Shown piece by piece: positions 1 to 11,349 of a stretch of 64,000 nucleotides of DNA. A model generated the notes under the pieces. It was not told the origin of the DNA, did not search any database, and was given only the letters and a program-made list of their open reading frames with translations. The stretch spans positions 19,012-83,011 of the forward strand of contig DASYDW010000004.1 in the NCBI GenBank assembly GCA_036499395.1, in the 5' to 3' direction. Position 1 is the stretch's first letter. The number at the start of each line of letters is the position of its first letter. Both the position numbers and the translations under genes were made by a program. This stretch comes from Pirellulales bacterium. Lineage in GTDB: Bacteria; Planctomycetota; Planctomycetia; Pirellulales; JACPPG01.

Positions 1-798
1 CGATTGCACGCGTGCTTTCTTTCCCTGAAACGAATCGAGCCAGACAACGACTCCTTTATCCTTCTCTGGCGAAACGAAGACTTGAAAGGGCTTTTCGTGG
101 AACGCCTTCGGCCCCAGCGCGATGCGCGTGTCGGGAATCGCACGCGCCGACGCGACATCCGGCGCGTAGGACCAACTTCCACCGCGACTGATGTCGAGGG
201 GGCGGGCTCGGCTGCCGTCCACGTTGACGCGATCGAAGCCTTCGTCATCTACACCGCCGTCTTCCGCCGTATTAGCGGTTACGCTTTGTAGGAACTCCTG
301 GTCCTTCTCGCTAAGCTTGCCCAGGGGCAACTCGACTTCCTTACCGTCCTTTCGAAGCAGCGTGACGACTTCGTCTTCGACTTTGACAAGGCTGGCTTCG
401 ATTTTGAACTTGCCTGTCTGGTCGCTCCACGAGCGAGGGCCATCTTTGTTCGCGCGTTCCTCGACGGTTTCGAAGGGATTTTCTTCGCGGCCGGCAGGCT
501 TCGGCTTCTTCTTCGCCAGTTTGCGAAATTTCGTGGCCGGGCCTCGCTGGCTGCCCCCGAATTCCCCATCGTCGAGCTTCAACGTAATCCAACCGTTGTT
601 GCGATCGATCGATTCCACGGTGCCGGGGTGTTCCTTTCCAGCGAATTCCCAGACGGCGCGATCCCCAACTTTGTATTTTGGCGGTTGTTGCTTGGGGGCC
701 GCATGAACGCTGTCTGCGGATAACAGAACTGCGACGATGATGGCTCCCAAAACGAGAAGAAGCGTTCGACGATTGTTATTAGCCCCTGGTCTCGCCAT
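1..798 (-). CDS. SHD1-domain exported or membrane-anchored protein, 3' end missing
   Basis: An open frame of 266 codons runs from an ATG at 798 to the left edge without a stop, so the C-terminus is outside the window. Residues 1-32 form a signal peptide or anchor: several Arg, a Leu/Val/Ile stretch, then Ala-Ala. A lysine-rich middle section (near residues 105-120) leads into an SHD1 (SLA1 homology domain 1) repeat at about residues 138-180, with W-S-D-Q-T-G-K-F-K-I-E-A followed by K-D-G-K-E-V-E-L-P and L-S-E-K-D. SHD1 is widespread in exported planctomycete proteins of unknown role. A tudor/SH3-like motif near residues 35-65 (VGDRAVWEF) may be a further module. No enzymatic function can be assigned. 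Family-level call is firm; function unknown. Confidence 0.8.
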   Translation of the reverse strand, partial: MARPGANNNRRTLLLVLGAIIVAVLLSADSVHAAPKQQPPKYKVGDRAVWEFAGKEHPGTVESIDRNNGWITLKLDDGEFGGSQRGPATKFRKLAKKKPKPAGREENPFETVEERANKDGPRSWSDQTGKFKIEASLVKVEDEVVTLLRKDGKEVELPLGKLSEKDQEFLQSVTANTAEDGGVDDEGFDRVNVDGSRARPLDISRGGSWSYAPDVASARAIPDTRIALGPKAFHEKPFQVFVSPEKDKGVVVWLDSFQGKKARVQS

Positions 799-1038
799 TA
801 CAAGTCTTTCATAAAGCGTCGGCAGTGTTTTGATGGCCCGCAGCGGGCGTTTAGATTCTAATATTCGACCGGTTGGTTTGCACCCTAGCGTTGACAATTG
901 TCGGTACGAGCTTGCCGGTATTTGGAACGTGGCGGGATGGTCGTTTCAACGGCGATCGGGCTCGTCGGCTTGCCCGCGTAATGGCGCGACCGATGGTGTA
1001 GTGCAGCGTCCCAAACGTACAAATCGTCAGAGTCACCA

Positions 1039-1326
1039 ATGGCCCGAGAGATTGACGACAACTTGCAGGATCTGCTGCAAATCCTTCCTGCCGAATGGTC
1101 CTTGGTTTCCTACCGGAGGTCGCCGCACGGCTGGACCGCAACACTCGCGTTCAAAAACCGAGAATTCCTGCTGACCTCGCAATTCTCTTACATTGACGTT
1201 GCCGAACTGATCGGCACAAAGCAGAAGAAGCCCCGGGCGATTCCGCCCCTCGACGAACATCGCGAGGCCATAACCGCCTCTCAGGTTTGCCAGATGCTGT
1301 GTGCTGTGGTGAGATCGCACGATTAA
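1039..1326 (+). CDS. Small hypothetical protein, 95 aa
   Basis: A 95-codon frame starting with ATG. The product is soluble-looking and mildly acidic at the N-terminus (MAREIDDNLQDLLQIL), with alternating hydrophobic residues in the middle (WTATLAF, FLLTSQFSYI) that suggest a small alpha/beta domain, and no signal peptide. I do not recognise a family. No clear Shine-Dalgarno precedes the ATG. A longer frame on the opposite strand overlaps it but has a composition typical of a shadow (Arg/Pro/Gly/Gln-rich). Its position in the gap between two real genes and its balanced amino-acid composition favour this frame. Moderate confidence only. Confidence 0.5.
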   Translation: MAREIDDNLQDLLQILPAEWSLVSYRRSPHGWTATLAFKNREFLLTSQFSYIDVAELIGTKQKKPRAIPPLDEHREAITASQVCQMLCAVVRSHD

Positions 1327-1545
1327 TTCGCGCAATCGCTCGGCCGGAGGGGGCTTGTCCGGCGGTCGAAACTTTGACACCCGCCCCCTCAACACATTAC
1401 AATCCAGGCATGCGTTTTCTGGCTGCCGGTTCGCCGGCCGGTGGCCGCTTTGCGAAACGCCACCCCACAATCGGCCCCTGCCCCGCGACGAAGACCCTGT
1501 GCTGCGTGCCCCGCCTGCGGCGCCAGGGGAAAGAGGAACGGATTG

Positions 1546-4473
1546 ATGCGGCTTGCCCGCGCGCTATTTCTTGGTTCACTTGCCCTGGCTTCGATGCGCG
1601 CGGTTGTGCGCGCCGCCGAGGCCGCACCCGCCGCGACGAACCCGGAAAGTGTCGCGTCGGCCGATGCCGAGAGATTCTTCGAGAGCCAGGTCCGGCCGAT
1701 GCTGGTCGCGCGCTGCCTGGAATGCCACGGGCCGGACAAGCAAGAGGCGGGTTTGCGGCTTGACTCGCGCGAGGCACTTTTGAAGGGAAGCGATGCAGCG
1801 GCGGTGGTCGTGCCTGGCGAACCCGATAAAAGTTCGCTGATCCACGCGGTCCGCTATGAGGGAAATGTGCAGATGCCGCCGGCAGGCAAGCTCGAGGACA
1901 AAGAGCTGGTCCTGCTGACGACGTGGGTGAAAATGGGCGTACCGTGGGGGAGCGCCGCGCCGCAGGCGACCGTCGAAACCATGCCCCAGCGGGCTGTGCG
2001 AGCGAAAGCAACGCACTGGGCCTACCGGCCGGTCGTACGTCCCGAGTTGCCCAACGCACAAGAGGCGGCCTGGAATGAGAATCCCATCGATCGGTTCGTC
2101 TTCGCTGAACTCGACAAGCACGGTTTGCGTCCTTCGCCGCAGGCAGACCGACGAACGCTTTTACGGCGCCTTTCGTTCGACCTGTTGGGGTTACCGCCGA
2201 CAGCCGCCGAAGTTGACGAGTTCGTGAACGACGCGGCGCCGGACGCTTTTGCCAAAGTGGTCGACCGGATGCTGGCGTCGCCCGCTTACGGTCAGCGTTG
2301 GGGACGGCACTGGCTGGACGTGGCGCGCTACTCGGACACGAAAGGTTATGTATTTACCGAGGATCGCCGGTATCCCTACGCGTATACGTATCGCGACTAC
2401 GTCGTTCGCGCCTTGAATGAGGACCGACCGTACGATCAGTTTATCTTGCAGCAACTCGCCGCCGATCAATTGGACGTGGCTGATAAGCGCGACCTGGCCG
2501 CGATGGGATTTCTTACCGTCGGGCGTCGCTTCAGCAACAACATTCATGACATTATCGATGACCGAATCGACGTTGTGACGCGTGGGCTGATGGGATTGAC
2601 GGTCACCTGTGCACGCTGTCACGACCACAAATACGATCCGGTGCCAACCGATGATTACTATTCGCTGTATGGCGTCATTGCCAGCAGCAACGAGCCGGCC
2701 GAGCCGCCACTGATCGGCGAGCCCCGGGAGAGCGAGGCGTATCAACAGTTCGTCGCGGAGCTAGCAAAACGCGAGCAGGCGTTCAATACGTTCCGGGATA
2801 CCAAGTATCGCGAATTGCTGAACGATCTGCGGGCACGGGTCAAGGATTATCTGTGCCAGGTCGTCATCGACACGATGAAGGATTCGTTGCCGGATGACGC
2901 CGACCTGTCGTTCAATCCGGACGAGCTTCGTCCGGCGGTCGTGCGGCGATGGAAGCAATATCTTGAGCGGACTTCAAGCGATGTCGAGCCGGTGTTTGCC
3001 CTATGGCACGAATTCGCGGCCTTGCCTCGCGACCGATTCGACGAAGGGGCGCGTGGCATCGTCGAGCGGCTCGCCAAAGGAGATGAACCAGGCCGGTCTG
3101 TGAATCGACTGGTGCGCGAAGAGTTCGCTAAGCGAACGCCCCCCGATTCGATGCTCGACGTGGCGCGGACATACGGCGATGTGCTAAGCGAGATCGAAAA
3201 GCAGTGGCAGGCCGTATTGCAACTACCGGCGCCCACGGCCGCCGGCGAGTCAGCCAAGCCGGCCGAGCGCCTGCCCGATGACGCAGCCGAACAATTGCGG
3301 CAGACACTGTATACTCACGGCGCTCCGACCGCTGTACCGGAGGACGAGGCGCGGCGCGTGTTCGATCGCGCAACGCAAAACGAGCTGAACAAGCTTCGCA
3401 AGAGCGTCGACGAGATCAAGGTCAACTCGCCGGCGGCGCCGCCGCGCGCGATGGTGCTCGCCGAGCAACCGACGCCGCATCAGCCGCACGTTTTTCTACG
3501 TGGCGATCCGGCTCGCCCGGATCGTGAAGTGCCGCGCCGGTTTGTGCAATTCCTGGCAGCCGAGCCGGGCAAACCTTTTGCTAATGCCAGTGGTCGGCTG
3601 GAGATGGCGCAAGCGATCGCGAGCGCCGATAACCCCCTGACCGCGCGGGTCATGGTCAATCGGGTTTGGATGCATCATTTCGGCACCCCACTGGTGCGCA
3701 CCCCCGGGGATTTCGGGCTGCGCAGCGAACCGCCGACCCATCCGCAATTACTCGACTTCCTCGCTCGGTGGTTTATGGACGAGGGCTGGTCGTTGAAGCG
3801 GCTGCACCGCATGATTGTATTGTCGCAGACGTATGGTCAAGCGAGCGACGATCGAACTGAGTGTCGTACGAACGATCCCGAGAATCGTTTTCTATGGCGC
3901 GCCAATCGGCGGCGGCTGGATTTCGAGGCCATGCGTGATTCGTTCTTGGCCTTGTCGGGGCGATTGGACACGGCGCTCGAAGGGCGGTCGATCGACATTT
4001 GGGCTCAGCCGTACAGTACGCGACGCTCGATTTACGCCTTTGTGGATCGGCAGGATTTGCCAGGCATCTTTCGAATGTTTGATTTTGCCAGCCCGGATGT
4101 GAGCACACCGCAGCGCCCCACGACGATGGTGCCGCAGCAAGGATTGTTCGTGATGAACTCTCCGTTTGTGCTGGAGCAGGCACGGTACTTGGCACGGCGA
4201 GCGGAAGTGGCGCAGGCCACCGAACCGGCAGCCAAGGTCCAGACTTTGTATCAGGTGGCATTTGCGCGACTGGCCGAGGCGGATGAAGTGCAATTGGGCG
4301 TAGCGTTCGTGGCAAGCCTTTCTCCGGTTCCGACGCAGGGAGAAACCGGGGCGTCCTCGGGATCAGCCGTCCCTGCCGCGCCGGTTGCCGTTGATCTGGC
4401 CGCGCCGCTCTCGGCTTGGGAGCAATATGCTCAGGCGCTGCTATTATCCAACGAGTTCATGTTTGTTGATTGA
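1546..4473 (+). CDS. PSCyt1/DUF1549/DUF1553 cytochrome-type protein
   Basis: A 975-aa exported protein of the large planctomycete family PSCyt1-DUF1549-DUF1553. A signal peptide covers about residues 1-24. The PSCyt1 haem motif C57-L-E-C60-H61 follows, with the distal MPP motif at 110-112. DUF1549 starts near residue 180 (NPIDRFVFAELD) and carries a second CARCHDHK haem-like motif. DUF1553 occupies the C-terminal third (ARVMVNRVWMHHFGTPLVRTPGDFG segment) and ends with LLLSNEFMFVD. The start at 1546 was chosen over the in-frame upstream codon at 1441 because an AGAGGA Shine-Dalgarno and a proper signal peptide follow it. The DUF1501 gene lies 7 bp downstream, the standard partner. The pair is thought to act in the periplasm, possibly in polymer or sulfated glycan turnover; the substrate is unknown here. 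Confidence 0.93.
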   Translation: MRLARALFLGSLALASMRAVVRAAEAAPAATNPESVASADAERFFESQVRPMLVARCLECHGPDKQEAGLRLDSREALLKGSDAAAVVVPGEPDKSSLIHAVRYEGNVQMPPAGKLEDKELVLLTTWVKMGVPWGSAAPQATVETMPQRAVRAKATHWAYRPVVRPELPNAQEAAWNENPIDRFVFAELDKHGLRPSPQADRRTLLRRLSFDLLGLPPTAAEVDEFVNDAAPDAFAKVVDRMLASPAYGQRWGRHWLDVARYSDTKGYVFTEDRRYPYAYTYRDYVVRALNEDRPYDQFILQQLAADQLDVADKRDLAAMGFLTVGRRFSNNIHDIIDDRIDVVTRGLMGLTVTCARCHDHKYDPVPTDDYYSLYGVIASSNEPAEPPLIGEPRESEAYQQFVAELAKREQAFNTFRDTKYRELLNDLRARVKDYLCQVVIDTMKDSLPDDADLSFNPDELRPAVVRRWKQYLERTSSDVEPVFALWHEFAALPRDRFDEGARGIVERLAKGDEPGRSVNRLVREEFAKRTPPDSMLDVARTYGDVLSEIEKQWQAVLQLPAPTAAGESAKPAERLPDDAAEQLRQTLYTHGAPTAVPEDEARRVFDRATQNELNKLRKSVDEIKVNSPAAPPRAMVLAEQPTPHQPHVFLRGDPARPDREVPRRFVQFLAAEPGKPFANASGRLEMAQAIASADNPLTARVMVNRVWMHHFGTPLVRTPGDFGLRSEPPTHPQLLDFLARWFMDEGWSLKRLHRMIVLSQTYGQASDDRTECRTNDPENRFLWRANRRRLDFEAMRDSFLALSGRLDTALEGRSIDIWAQPYSTRRSIYAFVDRQDLPGIFRMFDFASPDVSTPQRPTTMVPQQGLFVMNSPFVLEQARYLARRAEVAQATEPAAKVQTLYQVAFARLAEADEVQLGVAFVASLSPVPTQGETGASSGSAVPAAPVAVDLAAPLSAWEQYAQALLLSNEFMFVD

Positions 4474-4480
4474 GGAATCG

Positions 4481-5968
4481 ATGGCGCGCCACGGTCAAAA
4501 ACAGAAGCTTAGTGCCACGGCCGGGATTCAGGCTGGTGATAGTGGGCTGTCGCGCCGTGAGATGCTGCGTCGGTCGGGCATGGGCCTGGGCATGCTGGGG
4601 CTTGCCGGTTTGCTGGATGCGCCAACTTCTGCGGCGGCGACTGCCACCGGTTCTGGTGGACTGACGAGCCCGATGATTGCGCGTGCGCCGCATTTCGCCG
4701 CCAAGGCCAAGCATGTGATTCATATTTTTGCCAACGGTGGGCCTTCGCATGTCGACACGTTCGATCCGAAGCCATCGCTAGCGAAGCACGCTGGCCAAAT
4801 GTTGCCGATGGAGAACTTGCGCACCGAGCGCAAGACGGGCGCCGCATTTCCTTCGCCGTTCAAATTTGCGAAATACGGTCAAAGCGGCCTGGAAGTTAGC
4901 GAGCTGTTTTCGCATGTGGCCGAGCATGTCGACGACATGGCGATCATTCGCTCGATGCATGCTGACGTGCCGAACCATGAACCGTCGCTGATGCTGATGA
5001 ACTGCGGCGAGTCGCGCTTGCCTCGCCCGAGCTTTGGCTCGTGGACGACCTATGGCCTGGGAACAGAGAATCAGAATCTGCCCGGCTTTATCGCCATGTG
5101 TCCGGGCGGATACCCGATCAAGGATGCCGAGAATTGGCAGTCCGCCTTCCTACCTGGTGCGTTCCAGGGAACGTACATCAATACGCAACATACCGAGCTG
5201 GAGAAGCTGGTCGAGAACGTGCGCAACACGGCACTCTCGCGCGAGGATCAGCGGCGACAGCTCGACCTGGTTCAAGAATTGAATCGGCGGCACCTGGTGC
5301 GCCGCGCGGGGGACGAGGCGCTGGAATCGCGCATTCACTCACTCGAATTGGCCTATCGGATGCAAATGGAGGCGGGCGACGCCTTTGATGTGGCTCGCGA
5401 GCCACGGCATATTCTCGATGCTTATGGCGAAGGGGTGCAAGCGCGGCAGTTGTTGATTGCCCGCCGATTGATCGAACGCGGTGTTCGTTTTGTTCAATGC
5501 TGGCACGGCGCGGGACAGCCGTGGGATAATCACGACGATATCGAGGTCAATCATCGTAAGCTGGCCGGACAGTGCGATCGGGCGATCGCTGCGCTATTGC
5601 GTGACTTGAAGCAACGCGGATTGCTTGATGAAACGCTCGTCGTGTGGGGCGGAGAATTCGGTCGTACGCCCACGGTCGAGCTGCCACAAGCCGGCGCGAA
5701 TGCGGGCAAAGTGAACGGCCGCGACCATAACCACTACGGCTTTTCGATGTGGTTGGCCGGCGGCGGCGTTAAAGGGGGCCAGGTCTATGGCGCCACCGAC
5801 GAATTCGGCTTTCAGGCGGTGGAAAATAAGGTTCATGTTCACGACCTGCACGCCACGCTCCTGCATTTGCTCGGATTCGATCATAAGCAATTGACCTATC
5901 GCTACGCCGGGCGTGACTTCCGTTTGACGGATGTCCATGGGCAGGTCGTCAAGGCGCTGATTGCGTAA
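4481..5968 (+). CDS. DUF1501 protein with Tat signal
   Basis: A 495-aa protein of the DUF1501 family, related to the alkaline phosphatase/sulfatase fold. Near residues 25-45 there is a twin-arginine signal (S-R-R-E-M-L-R-R-S-G followed by a GLGMLGLAGLL hydrophobic core), so it is probably exported folded. Typical DUF1501 blocks are FANGGPSHVDTFDPKP, an HGAGQPWDNHDDI segment and VVWGGEFGRTP near the C-terminus. The ATG at 4481 has a TGAGGA site upstream and lies just after the PSCyt1 gene's stop, so the two are almost certainly co-transcribed. The in-frame extension upstream of 4481 overlaps the previous gene and is not needed. Biochemical role unproven. Confidence 0.93.
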   Translation: MARHGQKQKLSATAGIQAGDSGLSRREMLRRSGMGLGMLGLAGLLDAPTSAAATATGSGGLTSPMIARAPHFAAKAKHVIHIFANGGPSHVDTFDPKPSLAKHAGQMLPMENLRTERKTGAAFPSPFKFAKYGQSGLEVSELFSHVAEHVDDMAIIRSMHADVPNHEPSLMLMNCGESRLPRPSFGSWTTYGLGTENQNLPGFIAMCPGGYPIKDAENWQSAFLPGAFQGTYINTQHTELEKLVENVRNTALSREDQRRQLDLVQELNRRHLVRRAGDEALESRIHSLELAYRMQMEAGDAFDVAREPRHILDAYGEGVQARQLLIARRLIERGVRFVQCWHGAGQPWDNHDDIEVNHRKLAGQCDRAIAALLRDLKQRGLLDETLVVWGGEFGRTPTVELPQAGANAGKVNGRDHNHYGFSMWLAGGGVKGGQVYGATDEFGFQAVENKVHVHDLHATLLHLLGFDHKQLTYRYAGRDFRLTDVHGQVVKALIA

Positions 5969-6053
5969 ATCCGGCGTCGACCAGTCAACTTTTGCGGCAG
6001 TTGTTGTTTATTCCGCTGCAACAGTGCTGCAGGACCGCGATCGGTAACTCTGT

Positions 6054-7394
6054 ATGAACGTTCGTAACGTTATTCGTGATGCGGTATGCACCGCCTGCGG
6101 ATGTCTGTGTGACGACATCGAGGTCGTCGTTGCAGATGCGCGCGTTATCGAAGCGAACGAAGCGTGCGATCTGGGCTGCGAGATGTTCTTGCGCGACTAT
6201 GGCAACGATTGGCCCCCCGCTACGATTGCCGGCCGCGCGGTTACCATCGACCAGGCCGTGGACGAGGCCGCGCGGATCCTGGCCGCGGCGCGATTCCCAT
6301 TGGTTTACGGACTGAGCCATGCAACAAGTGAGGCGCAGCGCGCCGCGGTGGCCATCGGCGACTGGATCGGTGCGAACATCGACACTGCCACGAGCGCCTA
6401 TCATGGTGTCTCTGGGACGTCGTTTGCCGGTGTCGGCGAGGTGACCTGCACGCTGGGCGAAGTTCGCCATCGCGGCGACTTGGTGATTTTCTGGGGCAGC
6501 GATCCTGCCGAAAGTCATCCGCGGCATTTTGAGCGCTACAGTCTCGAAGCGGCAGGCATGTTCGTGCCGCGCGGCCGAGCGGACCGCACTTGCGTCGTGG
6601 TTGACGTGACACGGACCCGGACCGCGGAGATTGCGGACTCGTTTCTGCAGATCAAGCCGGCGTGCGATTTCGAGGCACTTTGGATCCTGCGTGCTTTGGT
6701 ACAGGGAATCGACCTCGATTCGAATTTTGTACAGCGGTCCACCGGTGTATCTCTCGCTTCCTGGCAGGATTTGGCGCGGCAGATGAAAGCAGCACATTTT
6801 GGCGTGCTGTTTTTTGGCGACGGGCTATTGAAGACTCGCGGTCGGTACGTCAACGCCGATGCGCTCATGGCGTTGACCCGGGATTTGAATATCTACACCC
6901 GCTTCGTCTGCTTGCCGATGCGCGGCAGGGGAAATCGAGCGGGCGCGGATGACGTACTGCTGTGGACGACGGGCTATCCTTTCGGCGTAAACCAGGCCCG
7001 CGGATATCCTCGCTTCGGTCCTGGCGAGTACACGGCCGCCGAGACGCTTTCTCGCGGTGAGCCTGATGCCGCGCTCGTGGTCGGTAGCGAGTTGCTCGCC
7101 GAGCTGCCGCACGCAGCGCGGGACCACCTGGCAACGATCCCGGCTATTAGCTTGGATGCGGACGGCTCGTCTGGTTTGCCGTCCAGTCGAGTTGCCTTCC
7201 GCACGGCGGCTGCCGGGCTGGGTGGGAGTGGGACCATGAATCGCATGGACGATGTGCCGCTCTGGTTGCGTTCAACAGTGGATTCTCCCTTGTCTACCGA
7301 CGCCGAGATCTTGTCGCGCATCGAGGCACGGGTGAAGGCACTGCGCGGCTATGGAAAAAGTCTGCCGGTCAAAGAGCGTACCCGGGTTGTGTAA
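6054..7394 (+). CDS. fhcB: Formylmethanofuran dehydrogenase subunit B homologue (FhcB)
   Basis: A 446-aa protein homologous to FwdB/FmdB, in bacteria the B subunit of the formyltransferase/hydrolase complex (Fhc) of the tetrahydromethanopterin C1 pathway. The N-terminal iron-sulfur motif is present (C12-T-A-C15-G-C17-L-C19-D-D, then C38 and C42), followed by molybdopterin-oxidoreductase-like domains with TCTLGEV and VIFWGSDPAESHPRH. In archaeal FwdB an active-site Cys (or Sec) in a VCHGP context coordinates tungsten or molybdenum; here the aligned position is Tyr116 in S-A-Y-H-G-V. This fits the known loss of dehydrogenase chemistry in bacterial Fhc, where the complex transfers and hydrolyses formyl groups. 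No fhcA, fhcC, fhcD, mch, mtdB or fae gene is in the window; planctomycete C1 genes are often scattered. Confidence 0.92.
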   Translation: MNVRNVIRDAVCTACGCLCDDIEVVVADARVIEANEACDLGCEMFLRDYGNDWPPATIAGRAVTIDQAVDEAARILAAARFPLVYGLSHATSEAQRAAVAIGDWIGANIDTATSAYHGVSGTSFAGVGEVTCTLGEVRHRGDLVIFWGSDPAESHPRHFERYSLEAAGMFVPRGRADRTCVVVDVTRTRTAEIADSFLQIKPACDFEALWILRALVQGIDLDSNFVQRSTGVSLASWQDLARQMKAAHFGVLFFGDGLLKTRGRYVNADALMALTRDLNIYTRFVCLPMRGRGNRAGADDVLLWTTGYPFGVNQARGYPRFGPGEYTAAETLSRGEPDAALVVGSELLAELPHAARDHLATIPAISLDADGSSGLPSSRVAFRTAAAGLGGSGTMNRMDDVPLWLRSTVDSPLSTDAEILSRIEARVKALRGYGKSLPVKERTRVV

Positions 7395-7535
7395 AACCAT
7401 TCGGCGCCGCATACCATCGGGATGCCCTCGCCCTTGGGCATGACGTAGACTTTTTCGTCTGGCATTCTTGTTCTTCATGTCCCGGCGTGATTGCCAGCGC
7501 GCGTACGGCGATCGTTGAAAATCGGAGGCCTGAAT

Positions 7536-8387
7536 ATGCTTCGGCAGTTGATCGGTACCTGTGTGGTGGGAGGCGTTGTGCTTGCCGTACTGAATCTAAG
7601 TCAGCTACCCCGACAAGCCGAATCGAAAGATATTCCTACCGCCAAACCTGCCTCAGCGGTTGTGCTGGGCCAGGACGTGCGTACGTTGGACCTGACGCAC
7701 GCCTTCGATGAAAAGAACGTCTATTGGCCGACGGAAATTCCATTTCATCTGGAACGTGGGCCGTTCGGGGGAACCGACGGGGGGTGGTTCTATAGTGCCA
7801 ACCGCTTTCGTACGGCCGAGCATAGTGGGACGCACGTCGACGCTCCGATTCACTTTTTCAAGGATGCCGAGACGGTTGATGCGATTCCGCTCGAGCGGTT
7901 GGTCGGGCCGGGTGCGATGGTCAATGTCGCAGAGATGTGTCAAAAGGATCGCGACTATCTCGTGACGGTGACAGACTTCGAGGATTGGGAACAACGACAA
8001 GGCGCTCGGCTCGACGGCAAGATCGTGCTCGTGCGTACCGGCTGGTCGCGTTTCTGGCCGGATCGCGAGCAATATCTAGGCACGGCCGAAACAGGGAAAG
8101 AGGCCGTCGCCAAGCTGCACTTCCCGGGCGTCGCGCCGGAGGCCGCCCGTTGGCTCGTCGAGCAACGGAAAATCCGCGCGATCGGTATCGATACGGCCAG
8201 CATCGATCGTGGGCAGTCGCGAACCTTTAGTACGCACGTCGTGCTGTGTTCGCACAATACGCCAGCCTTTGAGAACGTGGCGAACCTCGAGACGCTGTCT
8301 GCCAGCGGCTTCACGATCGTCGCGCTGCCGATGAAAATCTCGGGGGGCAGTGGCGGCCCGTTGCGTATTATAGCTCTCGTGCCGTAA
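7536..8387 (+). CDS. Cyclase-family (kynurenine-formamidase-like) exported hydrolase
   Basis: A 283-aa protein of the cyclase family (PF04199; relatives are kynurenine formamidase and bacterial arylformamidase). The metal-binding signature H-S-G-T-H-V-D-A-P-I-H is clear, with a later GIDTASIDRG block and SHNTP. The N-terminus (MLRQLIGTCVVGGVVLAVLNL) is a signal peptide or anchor, so the enzyme probably acts outside the cytoplasm, unusual for a kynurenine pathway enzyme. The start at 7536 was preferred over 7491 because GGAGG lies about 8 bases upstream. No tryptophan-catabolism gene is nearby, so the substrate is unknown; amide or ester hydrolysis is a family-level inference. Confidence 0.88.
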   Translation: MLRQLIGTCVVGGVVLAVLNLSQLPRQAESKDIPTAKPASAVVLGQDVRTLDLTHAFDEKNVYWPTEIPFHLERGPFGGTDGGWFYSANRFRTAEHSGTHVDAPIHFFKDAETVDAIPLERLVGPGAMVNVAEMCQKDRDYLVTVTDFEDWEQRQGARLDGKIVLVRTGWSRFWPDREQYLGTAETGKEAVAKLHFPGVAPEAARWLVEQRKIRAIGIDTASIDRGQSRTFSTHVVLCSHNTPAFENVANLETLSASGFTIVALPMKISGGSGGPLRIIALVP

Positions 8388-8402
8388 CGACGCCGAGTCC
8401 CA

Positions 8403-8837
8403 TTGTTCTGGAAAGGGCTGACCATTCGATTACGTCCTTGGCACTTTCGGCTGAGCACGTTGCTCGTCGCGGTCGCCCTGGTGGCCGCCGGACTGGCCTG
8501 GTGGCTGCGCCCACTCGATGTAGAAATCCGGCGCGATGACGGTACCCTGGCGGCGCGATTTCGGGTCCAGCGGGATTGGCGCGGTCGGTTCGTCGGTTGC
8601 GGGACGCAGTCTTGGTTCCTGCCGGACGGGCAATGCTTTCGCCGCCAGGATATCGAGGGGGCGTTATTGGTGAACGGAACGCTCTTAGGGCCCGGGCGTT
8701 ATGCGAATCCGGTCTATCCGGCGCACTATCCGCCGGACCCTCCCTCGGCCGAATACGTGGGGTGGTTGCGGCAGGATAATGTGCCCATTTCGACCGACCT
8801 GCCGAGCGCGGCCGGCGAGCAGTTCTCTTATCCGTGA
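8403..8837 (+). CDS. Small membrane-anchored hypothetical protein (TTG start)
   Basis: A 144-aa frame beginning at TTG, 15 bases after the cyclase stop. Residues 14-36 (FRLSTLLVAVALVAAGLAWWL) form one transmembrane helix preceded by basic residues; the 'RFRLSTLL' opening is a recurring anchor type in planctomycete proteins. The remaining ~105 residues look like a small extracytoplasmic beta domain, with many Pro, Gly and Tyr near the end. I do not recognise a family. The TTG start lacks an obvious Shine-Dalgarno, but no ATG or GTG lies between it and the upstream stop in frame. Co-transcription with the cyclase gene is likely from the spacing. Confidence 0.6.
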   Translation: MFWKGLTIRLRPWHFRLSTLLVAVALVAAGLAWWLRPLDVEIRRDDGTLAARFRVQRDWRGRFVGCGTQSWFLPDGQCFRRQDIEGALLVNGTLLGPGRYANPVYPAHYPPDPPSAEYVGWLRQDNVPISTDLPSAAGEQFSYP

Positions 8838-9030
8838 AATGCGTTCGCTTCACCCCCCGACCGATTTCACGAACTCTGAACTCGCCAGCGGCTTTGCTTT
8901 TAGTTATCTTAGCCGGTGGCAATGCTCGGCCCTTCGGCCGGGCTGGCGGTAACGAGTTGATAATCAGCGACCGCAGCCGGCTTCTATTTTGCCGGCGCGG
9001 CTGTTACACGCCCTCACAGGAGATTTGGCG

Positions 9031-11325
<2,295 letters not shown>

Positions 11326-11349
11326 CAGGCCGGGATTTAAGGCGGAGCG

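Noticed and set aside
191..706. Plus-strand frame of 171 codons
   Set aside because: Ser/Arg/Pro-rich shadow of the SHD1 gene on the minus strand, which has a leader and a recognisable domain.
7422..7441. Terminator after fhcB
   Set aside because: A 6-bp stem ATGCCC/GGGCAT exists, but the T run starts about 10 bases later inside another small dyad; too weak.
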